A DNA stretch of 64,000 nucleotides from Serinibacter salmoneus (lineage in GTDB: Bacteria > Actinomycetota > Actinomycetes > Actinomycetales > Beutenbergiaceae), in assembly GCF_002563925.1 (NCBI RefSeq), contig NZ_PDJD01000001.1, forward strand, positions 1,246,973 to 1,310,972, read 5' to 3'. Within the stretch, counting starts at the first letter, position 1. Every line of letters begins with the position of its first letter. Positions 42,507 to 51,073 of the stretch are shown in pieces. The notes beneath the pieces are model-generated. The model was not told where the DNA came from. It made no database searches and worked only from the letters and a program-made list of their open reading frames with translations. Both the position numbers and the translations under genes were made by a program.

Positions 42507-43987
42507 CCCGATCGCTCGTAGTCCTTGAGGAACACCCCGTGCAGCAGCTCCCCGGCCTCACCCCGCACGATCGGGTCATAGACCCGGGCGGCGCCGTCCA
42601 CCAGGTCCAGGGGTGCGTGGAAGCCCTCCTCGGCCAACCGCAGCTTGGTGGTGTGCGGCCGTTCGTCGGTGATCCACCCGGTGTCGACACTGGTCATGTA
42701 GATGCCCTGCTCGGCCAGCTCGCCCGCGCTGGTGCGGGTGAGCATGTTGACCGCGGCCTTGGCCATGTTGGTGTGCGGGTGTCCGGCGCCCTTGTACCCG
42801 CGGGAGAAGACCCCCTCCATGGCGGAGACATTGACCACGTAGGCGCGACCGCGCCGCCTGGCCGCCGCGGCGAGGTTGCCGTGCAGACGTGAGAGCAGGA
42901 TGAACGGCGCCGTGGAGTTGCACAACTGCACCTCCAGCAGCTCCATCGCATCGACCTGCTCCACGCTCGCGACCCAGGAGTTGTGCGACACCTCGTCGGG
43001 AAGCAGGCCCCCGGCGTCGATGGCGGTGCCCTCCCGGTGCCGCTGCAGCGAGGCGCTCGCGGCGTGGGTGGCCACGCTCGTCAGCGATCGCGCGAGGTCC
43101 GCGGGAGCGAGATCGTGACGCGGCAGATCGCTGATCGCGCCGGCCAACATGGCGGGGTGGGCGTCGCTGCTGCGTTCCAGGGCGAGCACCGGTACATCGG
43201 GGTCATCGGGCAGGTCGATGAGCTCGGCCTCGCTCAACCGTGAGTAGGCGCCGGGGGAGCGGCGCACGGTCTGCGCGGCGTTGTTGATGAGGATGTCCAG
43301 CTCTCCGGCGGCGCCGACGTGGTCGGCCAGGGTGGCCACCTGGGCGGGGTCGCGCAGGTCGATCCCGACCACGCGCAGTCGGTGCAGCCAGTCCGCGGAG
43401 TCCGCCATGGCCGCGAACCGCCGGGTGGCGTCCTTCGGGAACCGCGTGGTGATGGTCAGGTCGGCGCCGTCGCGCAGCAGTCGCAGGGCGATGTACATGC
43501 CGATCTTCGCGCGGCCGCCGGTCAGCAGGGCGCGCCGCCCGGTCAGGTCCGCGCGGGCGTCCCGCTTGGCGTGGTTGAGCGCGGCACAACGGGGGCAGAG
43601 CTGGTGGTAGAACCAGTCCACCCGGGTGTAGGGCTGCTTGCAGATGTAGCAGGGCTGGGGGCGGCGCAGGGTGCCGGCGGAGGCGCCCGGCGCGGCGGTG
43701 GCGCTCGGGAGCAGGCCGGCCGTCTCGTCGTCGATCCGCCCGGGGCTCGCGGTCGCGGTGGCGGCGAAGACGGCGGCGTCGTGCGCCAGCAGGTCCTTGC
43801 GGCGCTCGTCCCGGCGGACCTTCTTCGCCAGCTTGTACAGCCCCGACGTCGCCCGGCGGGCGGCGATCTGGTCGGGGTGGTCCGACGGGAGGTGCGCGAC
43901 CTGCTGCGCGACGCGCAGGAAGACCGCCATGTCGGCAGGGTCGATACCGGCGGCGGGGGTGGGCGTGGGAGCGCCAGGGGTGGTCAT
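42500..43987 (-). CDS. Zinc-ribbon / short-chain dehydrogenase fusion protein
   Basis: A 495-residue soluble protein. An N-terminal helical, Arg-rich segment (20-80) is followed by a four-cysteine zinc ribbon, CYIC and CPRC (C113, C116, C131, C134), and an SDR Rossmann domain from residue 148 (ALLTGGRAKIGMYIA). NNAA is intact in DILINNAAQT and the serine in VNVSAMEG. At the catalytic tyrosine position the sequence reads HTNMAKAA, so Tyr is replaced by Thr while the lysine is kept. The enzymatic role is therefore doubtful; it may be a nucleotide-binding or regulatory protein. ATG with AGGAGG upstream. Confidence 0.82.
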   Translation of the reverse strand: MTTPGAPTPTPAAGIDPADMAVFLRVAQQVAHLPSDHPDQIAARRATSGLYKLAKKVRRDERRKDLLAHDAAVFAATATASPGRIDDETAGLLPSATAAPGASAGTLRRPQPCYICKQPYTRVDWFYHQLCPRCAALNHAKRDARADLTGRRALLTGGRAKIGMYIALRLLRDGADLTITTRFPKDATRRFAAMADSADWLHRLRVVGIDLRDPAQVATLADHVGAAGELDILINNAAQTVRRSPGAYSRLSEAELIDLPDDPDVPVLALERSSDAHPAMLAGAISDLPRHDLAPADLARSLTSVATHAASASLQRHREGTAIDAGGLLPDEVSHNSWVASVEQVDAMELLEVQLCNSTAPFILLSRLHGNLAAAARRRGRAYVVNVSAMEGVFSRGYKGAGHPHTNMAKAAVNMLTRTSAGELAEQGIYMTSVDTGWITDERPHTTKLRLAEEGFHAPLDLVDGAARVYDPIVRGEAGELLHGVFLKDYERSGW

Positions 43988-44077
43988 GGGAGGGCCTCCT
44001 GCAGGCGGGCGCGGTGGGCGTGGGCCCGTCCCGGCGCCCGGAACGGTCCCGCCCATGGTAGGCGAGGTGCGGGACCG

Positions 44078-44097
44078 CTACCTGCCGCTACCTGCCA
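44078..44097. repeat. Tandem decamer in the SDR/corA divergent region
   Basis: GCTACCTGCC occurs twice in tandem. It lies about 20 bp upstream of TAGCGT (44112-44117), a likely corA -10. Confidence 0.5.
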
Positions 44098-44111
44098 CGA
44101 GGTGGGCCGCG

Positions 44112-44117
44112 TAGCGT
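44112..44117 (+). promoter_or_regulatory. Possible corA -10 element
   Basis: TAGCGT lies 42 bp before the GTG start, leaving a short leader with a GTCCCC/GGGGAC hairpin ahead of the AAGGA ribosome binding site. No M-box or Mg2+ riboswitch structure is recognisable. Confidence 0.3.
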
Positions 44118-44159
44118 GGTGCACCGGGTCCCCGCAGGGGGACGGGAAGGGAAGGACCA

Positions 44160-45215
44160 GTGACGCACGAGGCTCGCCGCACCCCGATGTCCGCGCTGCG
44201 CGCGGTCGGCCGACGCGGCCCCGCGACCGGGTCACCGCCGGTCGGGCGGGTCCTGACGCGCACGGTTGCGGGCCCCATGACGCTGTCCCTCTACCCCGAC
44301 CCGACCCGGGAGAGGGTCGCCGAACTCGGCGCGGCCTGGGACCTGCACCCGGTGCTCCTGGAGGACCTGCACACCGGGCACCAGCGGCCCAAACTCGAAC
44401 GGCACGGCCAGGACCTGTTCCTCGTGGTGCGCTCCGCCCGCTACCTCGATGCGACCGAGGAGATCGCCCTGGAGGAGTTCCATCTCCTGCTGCGCCCGGG
44501 GGCCGTGGCGGTGCTGTGCCAGGACGGCCGGTGGATCGACGGCACCGATGCGCACGCGATGGACCCGGAGGGCAGCGACCCGGCCAGCCGCCGGATCGCC
44601 GCCTTGCTCGCCGATGACGACCTGCTGCGGCTGGGCCCGCGGGCCGTGGCCTACCGGTTCCTGGACGCCGTCGTGGATGCCTACCTCCCGGTGCTGCGCG
44701 GCCTGGTGGTGGACAAGGAGCAGATCGAGCGCCAGGTGTTCACCGGGGACCCGGCGGCCACCGAGCGCATCTACCGCCTCAGCCAGGAGGTGGTGGAACT
44801 GCAGCAGGCCAGCACCGGGCTCGCGGACGTGCTCGAGGCCTTCCGCGACGTGAGCCGCCAGGCGGTGGACGGCGCGGCCGCCGACGGCGAGGACCCCCTG
44901 GCGGCCTACCTGGAGGACGTCGCCGATCACCTCGCCCGCGTCAACGACCAGGTGGCCGATCTGCGCGAGGCGCTCACCCAGATCCTCACCGTGAACGCCA
45001 CCATCGTGGCGCAGCGGCAGAACGAGGACATGAAGAAGATCTCCGGCTGGGCGGCCATCCTGTTCGCGCCCACCCTGGTGGCGGCGATCTATGGCATGAA
45101 CTTCGACCGCATGCCGGAACTCGCCTGGCCCTGGGGCTACCCGTTCGCGATGGTGGGCATGGTCGCGTTCTCGGTGATCCTGTACGTCGTCTTCCGTCGG
45201 CGCCGGTGGATGTGA
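44160..45215 (+). CDS. corA: Magnesium/cobalt transporter CorA family
   Basis: A 351-residue pentameric channel for Mg2+ (or Co2+/Ni2+). Large cytoplasmic N-terminal domain to residue 280 with a long stalk helix (VNATIVAQRQNEDMKKIS), then two helices at the C-terminus. The selectivity motif YGMNFDRMPEL stands after TM1. A basic tail (RRRRW) ends the protein. GTG start with AAGGA five bases upstream. Its stop overlaps the start of hrpB. Confidence 0.94.
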   Translation: MTHEARRTPMSALRAVGRRGPATGSPPVGRVLTRTVAGPMTLSLYPDPTRERVAELGAAWDLHPVLLEDLHTGHQRPKLERHGQDLFLVVRSARYLDATEEIALEEFHLLLRPGAVAVLCQDGRWIDGTDAHAMDPEGSDPASRRIAALLADDDLLRLGPRAVAYRFLDAVVDAYLPVLRGLVVDKEQIERQVFTGDPAATERIYRLSQEVVELQQASTGLADVLEAFRDVSRQAVDGAAADGEDPLAAYLEDVADHLARVNDQVADLREALTQILTVNATIVAQRQNEDMKKISGWAAILFAPTLVAAIYGMNFDRMPELAWPWGYPFAMVGMVAFSVILYVVFRRRRWM

Positions 45216-47710
45216 GCGCGTGGGCGCTCGCGCCCGAGACCCGCGACCTGCCCGCCGCCGCGGGCCTCGGCGAGGTGCGTGCCGCCCTGGCGCGCAGCGG
45301 GACCGCTCTGCTGCAGGCGCCCCCGGGCAGCGGGAAGACGACCCTGCTGCCGCCCGCGCTCGCCGGGCACCTCGCGGACCTGCGGCGCGGCGAGGAGCGC
45401 GTGGTGGTCACCCAGCCGCGCCGGGTGGCCGCGCGGGCCGCGGCGCGGCGCATCGCCGCGGTGACCGGCACCACCCTGGGGCAGGAGGTCGGCTTTGCCG
45501 TGCGGGGCGAGCGGGTGGGAGGTCGCCACACCCGGATCGAGGTGGTCACCACCGGGGTGCTGCTGCGCCGGCTCCAGCGTGACCCCGCCCTCGAGGGCGT
45601 CGGCGCGGTCATGCTGGACGAGGTCCACGAACGCACCCTCGAGGCCGATCTGGTCTCGGCGATGCTGCGGGAGGTGCGCGAGGCGCTGCGGCCCGATCTC
45701 GCCGTCGTGGCGGCCTCGGCCACACCGGCGACGGCGGCCTTGCAGCGCGTGTGGGGAACCGGCGCGGACCTGCCCGTGATCGTGGTGCCGGGTAGCCCGC
45801 ACCCGCTGCAGGTGCGATGGCACCCGGGCCCCGCGGTGCGCCACGACGAGCGGGGCATGACCCGCGCCGCCCTGGACCACGTGGTGGGGGTGACCTGCCG
45901 TGCGGCGGCCGAGGCCGAGGGGGACGTCCTGGTGTTCCTCCCGGGCGTGGCGGAGGTGGACCGGGCGGCGCGATCCCTGCTCGACCGCCTCCCCGGGATC
46001 CGGGTCGAGCGCCTGCACGGCCGGCTCGACCCGCGCGAACAGGATCGGGTGCTGGCGCGCGCCGACGTCCGCCGCATCGTCGTGGCCACGCCCGTGGCGG
46101 AGTCCTCCCTCACCGTGCCGGGCGTCCGGGTGGTGGTGGACAGCGGGCTCGTGCGGGTGCCGCGACTGGATAGACGCCGAGACCTCGCCAGGCTCGAGAC
46201 GATCGCGGCCTCCCGGGCCTCGGCCGAGCAGCGCGCGGGTCGGGCGGCGCGCGAGGCGCCGGGCGTTGTCTACCGCACCTGGTCGCCCGAGCAGCACGGC
46301 ACGCTGCCCGAGCACCCCGCACCCGAGATCGCGACGGCGGACCTGGCGACCTTCGCGTTGCAGGCGAGGGCGTGGAGCCGGGGCGGAGCCCGCGACCTGG
46401 TGCTGCCCGACGACCCGCCCGAGCACGCGTTGCAGCACGCGGAGCGTGTGCTGGTGGATCTCGGTGCCCTGGCCGCAGACGGCACCGACGGCACCGACGG
46501 CACTGCACAGGACGCGCTGAGGATCACCCCGCGGGGCCACAGCATGCTGCGGCTGCCGTTGGAGGTCCGTCTGGCCCGGGCGGCGCTGGATGCGGTGGGC
46601 CGGCTCGGATCGCGGGTGACCGCGGAGATCGTGGCCGCGCTGGCTGAGGAGGTGCGGTCCCCCGGGGCCGACCTCGTGCGGCGCCTGGGAGAGTTGCGTC
46701 GGGAGGCGCCCGTGTCCTGGCGTCGCAGCCGGGAGGACCTCGAGCGGGCGCTGGATCGCCTCGGAGGAGACCGGAGGGAGCCGGGACTCGCCGTCATGGG
46801 ATCGCAGGACGACGCGGCCGTGGGCCTGGTGGTCGCCCTCGCCCACCCGGAGCGCATCGCGCGCAGCCGCGGGGAGGGGAGGTACCTGCTGGCCTCGGGC
46901 GCGGGATGCCACGTGGATGCGCGCTCGCCCCTGCGCGAGGAGGAATGGCTGGCCGTCGCGGATGCCGACGACTCCCGTGGCGCCGATGCCCTGGTGCGCT
47001 CCGCCGTCCCGATCGATGGCGCGATCGCGCAGGAGGCCGGGGCCGCGTTGCGCCACACGTTCTCCCAGGTGGTCGTGCAGGAGGGCCGGATCGTGGCGCG
47101 CGAGGTGGAGGCGCTCGGTGCCATCCGGGTGCGTGAGCGACCGATCAGCCGACCTGATCCGCAGCAGGTGCAGGAGGTGCTCAGGGACTACCTGCGGGCC
47201 GAGGGCCTCGACCGGCTCCCGTGGCCACCCGCCGCACGCGAGCTGCGGCAGCGGATGGCCTTCCTGCACGCCGCGATCGGGGAGCCCTGGCCGGCCGTCG
47301 ACGACGAGGCGCTCCTGGCCGCGCTGACCACCTCGGTTGCTCCGGTGCGTCGCGTGGCGGAGGTGGACACGCTCGCCGGCCTGCGCGCCCTCCTGCCGTG
47401 GCCCGAGGCGGCGCGACTGGAGGAACTGGCCCCCACCCACCTCGACCTGCCCTCGGGGCGCCGCGCGCGCCTGACCTACGACGGTGACCGACCGATCCTC
47501 GCGGTGGCCGTGCAGCACGCGTTCGGGCTGCGTACCACGCCGCTGCTGGCGGGCGGTCGGGTGCCGGTGGTGGTGCACCTGCTCTCCCCGGCGGGGCGGC
47601 CGGCGGCCATCACCAGCGATCTCGCCGGGTTCTGGGAGTCGGGTTACCGCGCAGTACGCGCCGACCTGCGCGGACGCTACCCCAAGCACGCCTGGCCGGA
47701 GCGCCCCTAG
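45212..47710 (+). CDS. hrpB: ATP-dependent RNA helicase HrpB
   Basis: An 832-residue DExH helicase. Walker A QAPPGSGKTTLLPPAL, TQPRRVAARAAA (Ia), DEVH box MLDEVHERTLEADL, SAT motif AASATP, and motif VI SAEQRAGRAARE. HA2 and the HrpB C-terminal domain (LDLPSGRRARLTYDGDRPIL, about residues 745-765) close the protein. Cellular substrate unknown; mRNA processing is suggested for relatives. The GTG at 45212 overlaps the corA stop (GTGA); GTG 45206 would add two residues. Confidence 0.92.
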   Translation: MSAWALAPETRDLPAAAGLGEVRAALARSGTALLQAPPGSGKTTLLPPALAGHLADLRRGEERVVVTQPRRVAARAAARRIAAVTGTTLGQEVGFAVRGERVGGRHTRIEVVTTGVLLRRLQRDPALEGVGAVMLDEVHERTLEADLVSAMLREVREALRPDLAVVAASATPATAALQRVWGTGADLPVIVVPGSPHPLQVRWHPGPAVRHDERGMTRAALDHVVGVTCRAAAEAEGDVLVFLPGVAEVDRAARSLLDRLPGIRVERLHGRLDPREQDRVLARADVRRIVVATPVAESSLTVPGVRVVVDSGLVRVPRLDRRRDLARLETIAASRASAEQRAGRAAREAPGVVYRTWSPEQHGTLPEHPAPEIATADLATFALQARAWSRGGARDLVLPDDPPEHALQHAERVLVDLGALAADGTDGTDGTAQDALRITPRGHSMLRLPLEVRLARAALDAVGRLGSRVTAEIVAALAEEVRSPGADLVRRLGELRREAPVSWRRSREDLERALDRLGGDRREPGLAVMGSQDDAAVGLVVALAHPERIARSRGEGRYLLASGAGCHVDARSPLREEEWLAVADADDSRGADALVRSAVPIDGAIAQEAGAALRHTFSQVVVQEGRIVAREVEALGAIRVRERPISRPDPQQVQEVLRDYLRAEGLDRLPWPPAARELRQRMAFLHAAIGEPWPAVDDEALLAALTTSVAPVRRVAEVDTLAGLRALLPWPEAARLEELAPTHLDLPSGRRARLTYDGDRPILAVAVQHAFGLRTTPLLAGGRVPVVVHLLSPAGRPAAITSDLAGFWESGYRAVRADLRGRYPKHAWPERP

Positions 47711-47719
47711 CGCCGGGGG

Positions 47720-49375
47720 CTACGGCGCCGGGAGATCGGTCACCTCCACCGGGACCACCGTCAGTTCCAGGCCGACGGGATCCCGGAATCCCTCCTGCAG
47801 GGAGGCGAGCAGTTCCTCGGCCGAGGGCGGCTGCCCGGGCCCGGTGATCGTGACCTGGACGGTGCCATCGGTCACGGCCACGTCGGCCAGGGTGAACGCC
47901 GAGTCCTCGCCGAGCCAGGCGGTCACCGTCGCCGAGGCGTTGCGGGCGTGGGTCTCGGACTGCAGTAGGCCCTCGGAGGTGGCCATCAGCGGCACGAGGA
48001 TGACCCCGGCGCCCACCACGAACGGGGCGACGGTCTTGATGATCTGCGCCGGGCGGTGGTGCAGCGCGTACGGCCGCGCGAAACCCGTCAGCACGAACGT
48101 GAGCGAGGCGGAGAGCACGATCGCGACGAAGTTGGTCAGGAACAGCAGCGCGGCGCCGCCGGCGTCGGCGAACTGGCCGCCGTTGATGCAGATTCCGACC
48201 ACCGCGAGCGGCGGGACGAGCGCGACGGCGATGGCGACACCGGCGATCCCGCTGGCGACGCGGGCGTTCACGGTGGCGAACGCGCCGGCGGCGCCGGCGG
48301 CCAGGGCGATGAGCATGTCGATCGTGTTGGGGGAGACCCGGGAGACGATCTGGGAGTTCGTGGCGAAGGAGATCGCCACGGGCGACCAGGCGGCCACACC
48401 GTAGGCGAGGGTGATCGCGGCGAGCGCGCCGGAGGTCACGAGCGCGGCGGAGGACAGCGCCCGGCGCCCCCACCCGTTCACCAGTGCTCCCGCCAGGCCC
48501 AGGATCGGGGTCATCAACGGCGCCACGAGCATGGCGCCGATGATCACGGCGGTGGAGTCGGCGAGCACGGCGAAGGAGGCGATCGCGACCGAGAGCAGCA
48601 TCACCCACCAGGTTCCGAGCTTGGTGCGGCGGTTGGGTTCCTCGAAGTACAGGGTGGCGGCCTGGGCGGTGCGCTCCCGGCGCCCGATGTCCGATCCGAC
48701 GATCCAGTCCCAGACCACCGCGGGGATGGATGCGGTGGCGCCGTCGAGAGCATCGGTGCCGTCGGTGCGCTGCGCGGGGCCGCGCAGGCTCCACGCGATC
48801 ATGATCACGCCGGTCACCAGAGCCCCGAGCGCGGCCGTGACGATCGCGGCGGAGACCACCGACTCCGGCACCGTGACCGAGAGCACCCCGATGACGACGG
48901 CGACCCCGCCCTGGGCCAGGCGCAGGGCCGGGTCCTGGGTGCGGCGGTTGAGGATCGCCGAGATCACGGAGATCAGGCCGCGGATGCCGACGTAGACCCC
49001 GATCACGCCGCCGATCAGCGGAAGGGTGAGGCGGCCGGCTCCGGTGAGGGTGAGCACCACCATGAAGGCGGCGAACAGCAGCGCCGCGAGGCCGCGTGCG
49101 GCGGCGAGGGAGCGCCGGATCCGGCGGCCGAACCGGCGTCGACCGGTGACGGCGTAGCTCAGGTCGACCAGGCCGCTCAGGGCGAGCAGGACGATCACGA
49201 CGACGGTCATCGTCACCGTCGTGGCGTTCGGTAGCAGCAGCACGATCGTGCCCGCGATCGCCGCGAGCAGCCCGCGCAGTGCCACGGGGTCGGCAAAGAC
49301 GGTTCGGGTGGCGTGGGCGAGCGGCGCGGCGCGGTCGCGCCAGGAGAGGGTCCCTGACGGGTTGTGCTGCTCCAC
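47720..49375 (-). CDS. DUF389 domain membrane protein with N-terminal HdeD-like module
   Basis: A 551-residue membrane protein of unknown function. Residues 25-205 form six helices with the repeat pattern of DUF308/HdeD (VALRGLLAAIAGTIVLLL, GVIGVYVGIRGLIS). Residues 245-465 form the DUF389 core (LYFEEPNRRTKLGTWWVMLL, VIIGAMLVAPLMTPILG, ALVPPLAVVGICI). The last 80 residues are a soluble domain (TLADVAVTDGTVQVTITGPG). GTG start with GGAGAA upstream. Fusion of both modules is common in actinobacteria. Converges on hrpB; a small GCCCC/GGGGC hairpin (47703-47719) separates them. Confidence 0.88.
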   Translation of the reverse strand: MEQHNPSGTLSWRDRAAPLAHATRTVFADPVALRGLLAAIAGTIVLLLPNATTVTMTVVVIVLLALSGLVDLSYAVTGRRRFGRRIRRSLAAARGLAALLFAAFMVVLTLTGAGRLTLPLIGGVIGVYVGIRGLISVISAILNRRTQDPALRLAQGGVAVVIGVLSVTVPESVVSAAIVTAALGALVTGVIMIAWSLRGPAQRTDGTDALDGATASIPAVVWDWIVGSDIGRRERTAQAATLYFEEPNRRTKLGTWWVMLLSVAIASFAVLADSTAVIIGAMLVAPLMTPILGLAGALVNGWGRRALSSAALVTSGALAAITLAYGVAAWSPVAISFATNSQIVSRVSPNTIDMLIALAAGAAGAFATVNARVASGIAGVAIAVALVPPLAVVGICINGGQFADAGGAALLFLTNFVAIVLSASLTFVLTGFARPYALHHRPAQIIKTVAPFVVGAGVILVPLMATSEGLLQSETHARNASATVTAWLGEDSAFTLADVAVTDGTVQVTITGPGQPPSAEELLASLQEGFRDPVGLELTVVPVEVTDLPAP

Positions 49376-49447
49376 GGGCTTCTCCAGGGGGAGGGAGAGG
49401 GGAGACGACGAACGCCCCGGGCCGTGCCCGGGGCGTTGCGGTGTCGG

Positions 49448-49519
49448 TGGGCGATACTGGGTTCGAACCAGTGACCTCCTCGGTGTGAACGAGGCGCTCT
49501 ACCACTGAGCCAATCGCCC
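49448..49519 (-). tRNA. tRNA-Val (CAC)
   Basis: A 72-nt cloverleaf: acceptor GGGCGAT pairs with ATCGCCC, anticodon stem CCTCG/CGAGG encloses loop TTCACAC with anticodon CAC, and the T-arm holds GGTTCGAACC. CCA is not encoded (next bases CCG). It shares its acceptor and T-arm almost entirely with the tRNA-Val(GAC) gene at 50812, on the opposite strand. Confidence 0.97.
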
Positions 49520-49608
49520 GCTGCCGCGCGGCGGCCCCGCAACTATACCCAGAAATCGCGCGGATGCCGAATCGGCGTCCTGGTGCGGCTCGCGCGGCTG
49601 AGGCGATG

Positions 49609-50466
49609 CTACGGATCGGGGTCCGAGGTCCGGCGGCGGGCAAAGACCTCGGCCATGGCCAGGGTGAGCGGGCCGGGTCGGCGCGCCCGACCCTCCACGG
49701 CCACGACGGGGGCGATCCCGCGTGAGCTCGCCGTGATCGCGACGTGCGGCACGCTCAGCAGTGCGGACAGCGGTAGGTGCTGCTCACGCACCGGCAACCC
49801 CTCCATCGCGGCCCACTCCAGCACGAGCTCACGGGTCACTCCCGCGAGCGCGCCGCTGGACAGGGGCGGGGTGACCAGTTCGTCCGCGTCCTCCAGGAAC
49901 ACCGTGCTCGTCGCGCCGTCGCACAGCTCCCCGCGGGTGTTCCCGAACACCGCCTCGGTGGCGCCCATCCGGTGGGCGTGCGCCAGCGCCGCGGCGTTCT
50001 CGGCGTAGGAGAGGGTCTTCAGGCCCGCGAGTGCGCCGCGCTCGTTCCTGGGCCAGGGGGAGCGCCACACGGTCGCGGGGGCGTGCGCACGGCTGGCGGT
50101 GGCGAGCACGGCCAGCGTGCCCGGGGAACCGGGTGCCGGTCGGGTCGAACCCGCTCCGCCGGGTCCGGGGGTCCAGGTGATCCGGAGCGCGGCGCCGCGC
50201 TCGCCCCCGTGTTCGCGCCAGGCGCGCGTCACGTCGGCGACGGCGTCGCGCACCGTCGCCTCGTCGGGCTCGGCCAACCCCAGCCCGCGGGCGGAGCGCG
50301 CCAGGCGTCGCAGGTGACGGGTGAGGGCGAACGGTCCCGCGGGCGTCAGGTTCACGCTCTCGAACACGCCGTCACCCACCGTGAAGCCGTGGTCGCGCAG
50401 GGTGATCTGAGGCGCGTCGGCGTCCACGAGACGCCCGTTCAGCCAGGCGATGGCGCGATCGTCCAT
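49609..50466 (-). CDS. Class IV aminotransferase (aminodeoxychorismate lyase / BCAT-like)
   Basis: A 285-residue PLP enzyme of fold-type IV. N-terminal WLNGRLVDADAPQITLRDHGFTVGDGVFES is typical; the Schiff-base lysine is in LKTLSYAENAAALAHA (near residue 146), and EAVFGNTRGELCDGATSTVFLE holds the cofactor-phosphate and glutamate residues. Chorismate-derived PABA synthesis (pabC) or branched-chain amination are both possible; the conserved placement beside Gly-Cys-Val tRNAs in actinobacteria is usually annotated as aminodeoxychorismate lyase. ATG 50466 is preferred over upstream in-frame codons. Confidence 0.88.
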   Translation of the reverse strand: MDDRAIAWLNGRLVDADAPQITLRDHGFTVGDGVFESVNLTPAGPFALTRHLRRLARSARGLGLAEPDEATVRDAVADVTRAWREHGGERGAALRITWTPGPGGAGSTRPAPGSPGTLAVLATASRAHAPATVWRSPWPRNERGALAGLKTLSYAENAAALAHAHRMGATEAVFGNTRGELCDGATSTVFLEDADELVTPPLSSGALAGVTRELVLEWAAMEGLPVREQHLPLSALLSVPHVAITASSRGIAPVVAVEGRARRPGPLTLAMAEVFARRRTSDPDP

Positions 50467-50621
50467 GTCCTGATCCTGCCACCGCCGGGTGTGGGCCGCG
50501 GGACCCACCCGGGAAGCGCGGAATCCTGCCGGTTTTGTACTCTCGCCGTTCGTGGGTTAGAGTCGTCTCCGCGCCACGGACGAGAGCGAAGGCCAAGCCG
50601 GAGACCTCGACCAGGCGCAAC

Positions 50622-50694
50622 GCGGATGTGGCTCAGTTGGTAGAGCATCACCTTGCCAAGGTGAGGGTCGCGGGTTCGAGTCCCGTCATCCGCT
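50622..50694 (+). tRNA. tRNA-Gly (GCC)
   Basis: A 73-nt cloverleaf with acceptor GCGGATG/CATCCGC, anticodon loop TTGCCAA (anticodon GCC) and T-loop GGTTCGAGTCC. CCA not encoded. First of a three-gene tRNA cluster. Confidence 0.97.
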
Positions 50695-50733
50695 CGATGG
50701 ATCCACCGCGGTCCAACGATGAGTACCAACCTC

Positions 50734-50804
50734 GGTGGGTTGGCCGAGAGGCGAGGCAGCGGCCTGCAAAGCCGTATACACGGGTTCGAATCCCGTACCC
50801 ACCT
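50734..50804 (+). tRNA. tRNA-Cys (GCA)
   Basis: A 71-nt cloverleaf with acceptor GGTGGGT/ACCCACC, anticodon loop CTGCAAA (anticodon GCA) and T-loop GGTTCGAATCC. CCA not encoded. Middle gene of the cluster. Confidence 0.97.
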
Positions 50805-50811
50805 CGCACCC

Positions 50812-50883
50812 GGGCGATTGGCGCAGCGGTAGCGCGCTTCCCTGACACGGAAGAGGTCACTGGTTCGATCCCAGTATCGCCCA
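50812..50883 (+). tRNA. tRNA-Val (GAC)
   Basis: A 72-nt cloverleaf with acceptor GGGCGAT/ATCGCCC and anticodon stem CTTCC/GGAAG enclosing CTGACAC (anticodon GAC). CCA happens to follow in the DNA (50884-50886). Seven bases after tRNA-Cys, so the three are probably one transcript ended by the terminator at 50891. Confidence 0.97.
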
Positions 50884-50890
50884 CCACCCA

Positions 50891-50923
50891 GCAGCCCCCA
50901 GGCGCTCTACGCCTGGGGGCTGC
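50891..50923 (+). terminator. Terminator of the tRNA Gly-Cys-Val cluster
   Basis: GCAGCCCCCAGGCG (50891-50904), loop CTCTA, and the exact complementary arm (50910-50923) form a 14-bp stem immediately after the last tRNA. Confidence 0.85.
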
Positions 50924-51012
50924 GGCGTCTCCACGACATCGCGAGAACAGGCGTGGCTCCGCGAGCAGGTTCGGTGCTGTTGCCCTCCCTGATGTGTCCT
51001 ACTCGTTCGGCT

Positions 51013-51055
51013 TTGCTTCGAGGGGTCTCCTGCGCTATGGTCTAGAAAACCGGTT
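51013..51055 (+). promoter_or_regulatory. Promoter and LacI-type operator core of the GH117-like gene
   Basis: TTGCTT (51013-51018), a 17-bp spacer and TATGGT (51036-51041) make a good sigma-70-type promoter. The palindrome AACCGGTT (51048-51055) covers the expected transcription start and resembles the centre of LacI-family operators. It differs from the TGGTGCA-type sites near the lacI gene. Confidence 0.5.
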
Positions 51056-51073
51056 CACCACGATGGAGTGACG

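Noticed and set aside
49448-50923. Integrated element at the tRNA cluster
   Set aside because: No integrase, no duplicated tRNA 3' end at an outer boundary, and base composition is uniform; the polysaccharide locus to its right shows no att-like repeat in the window.
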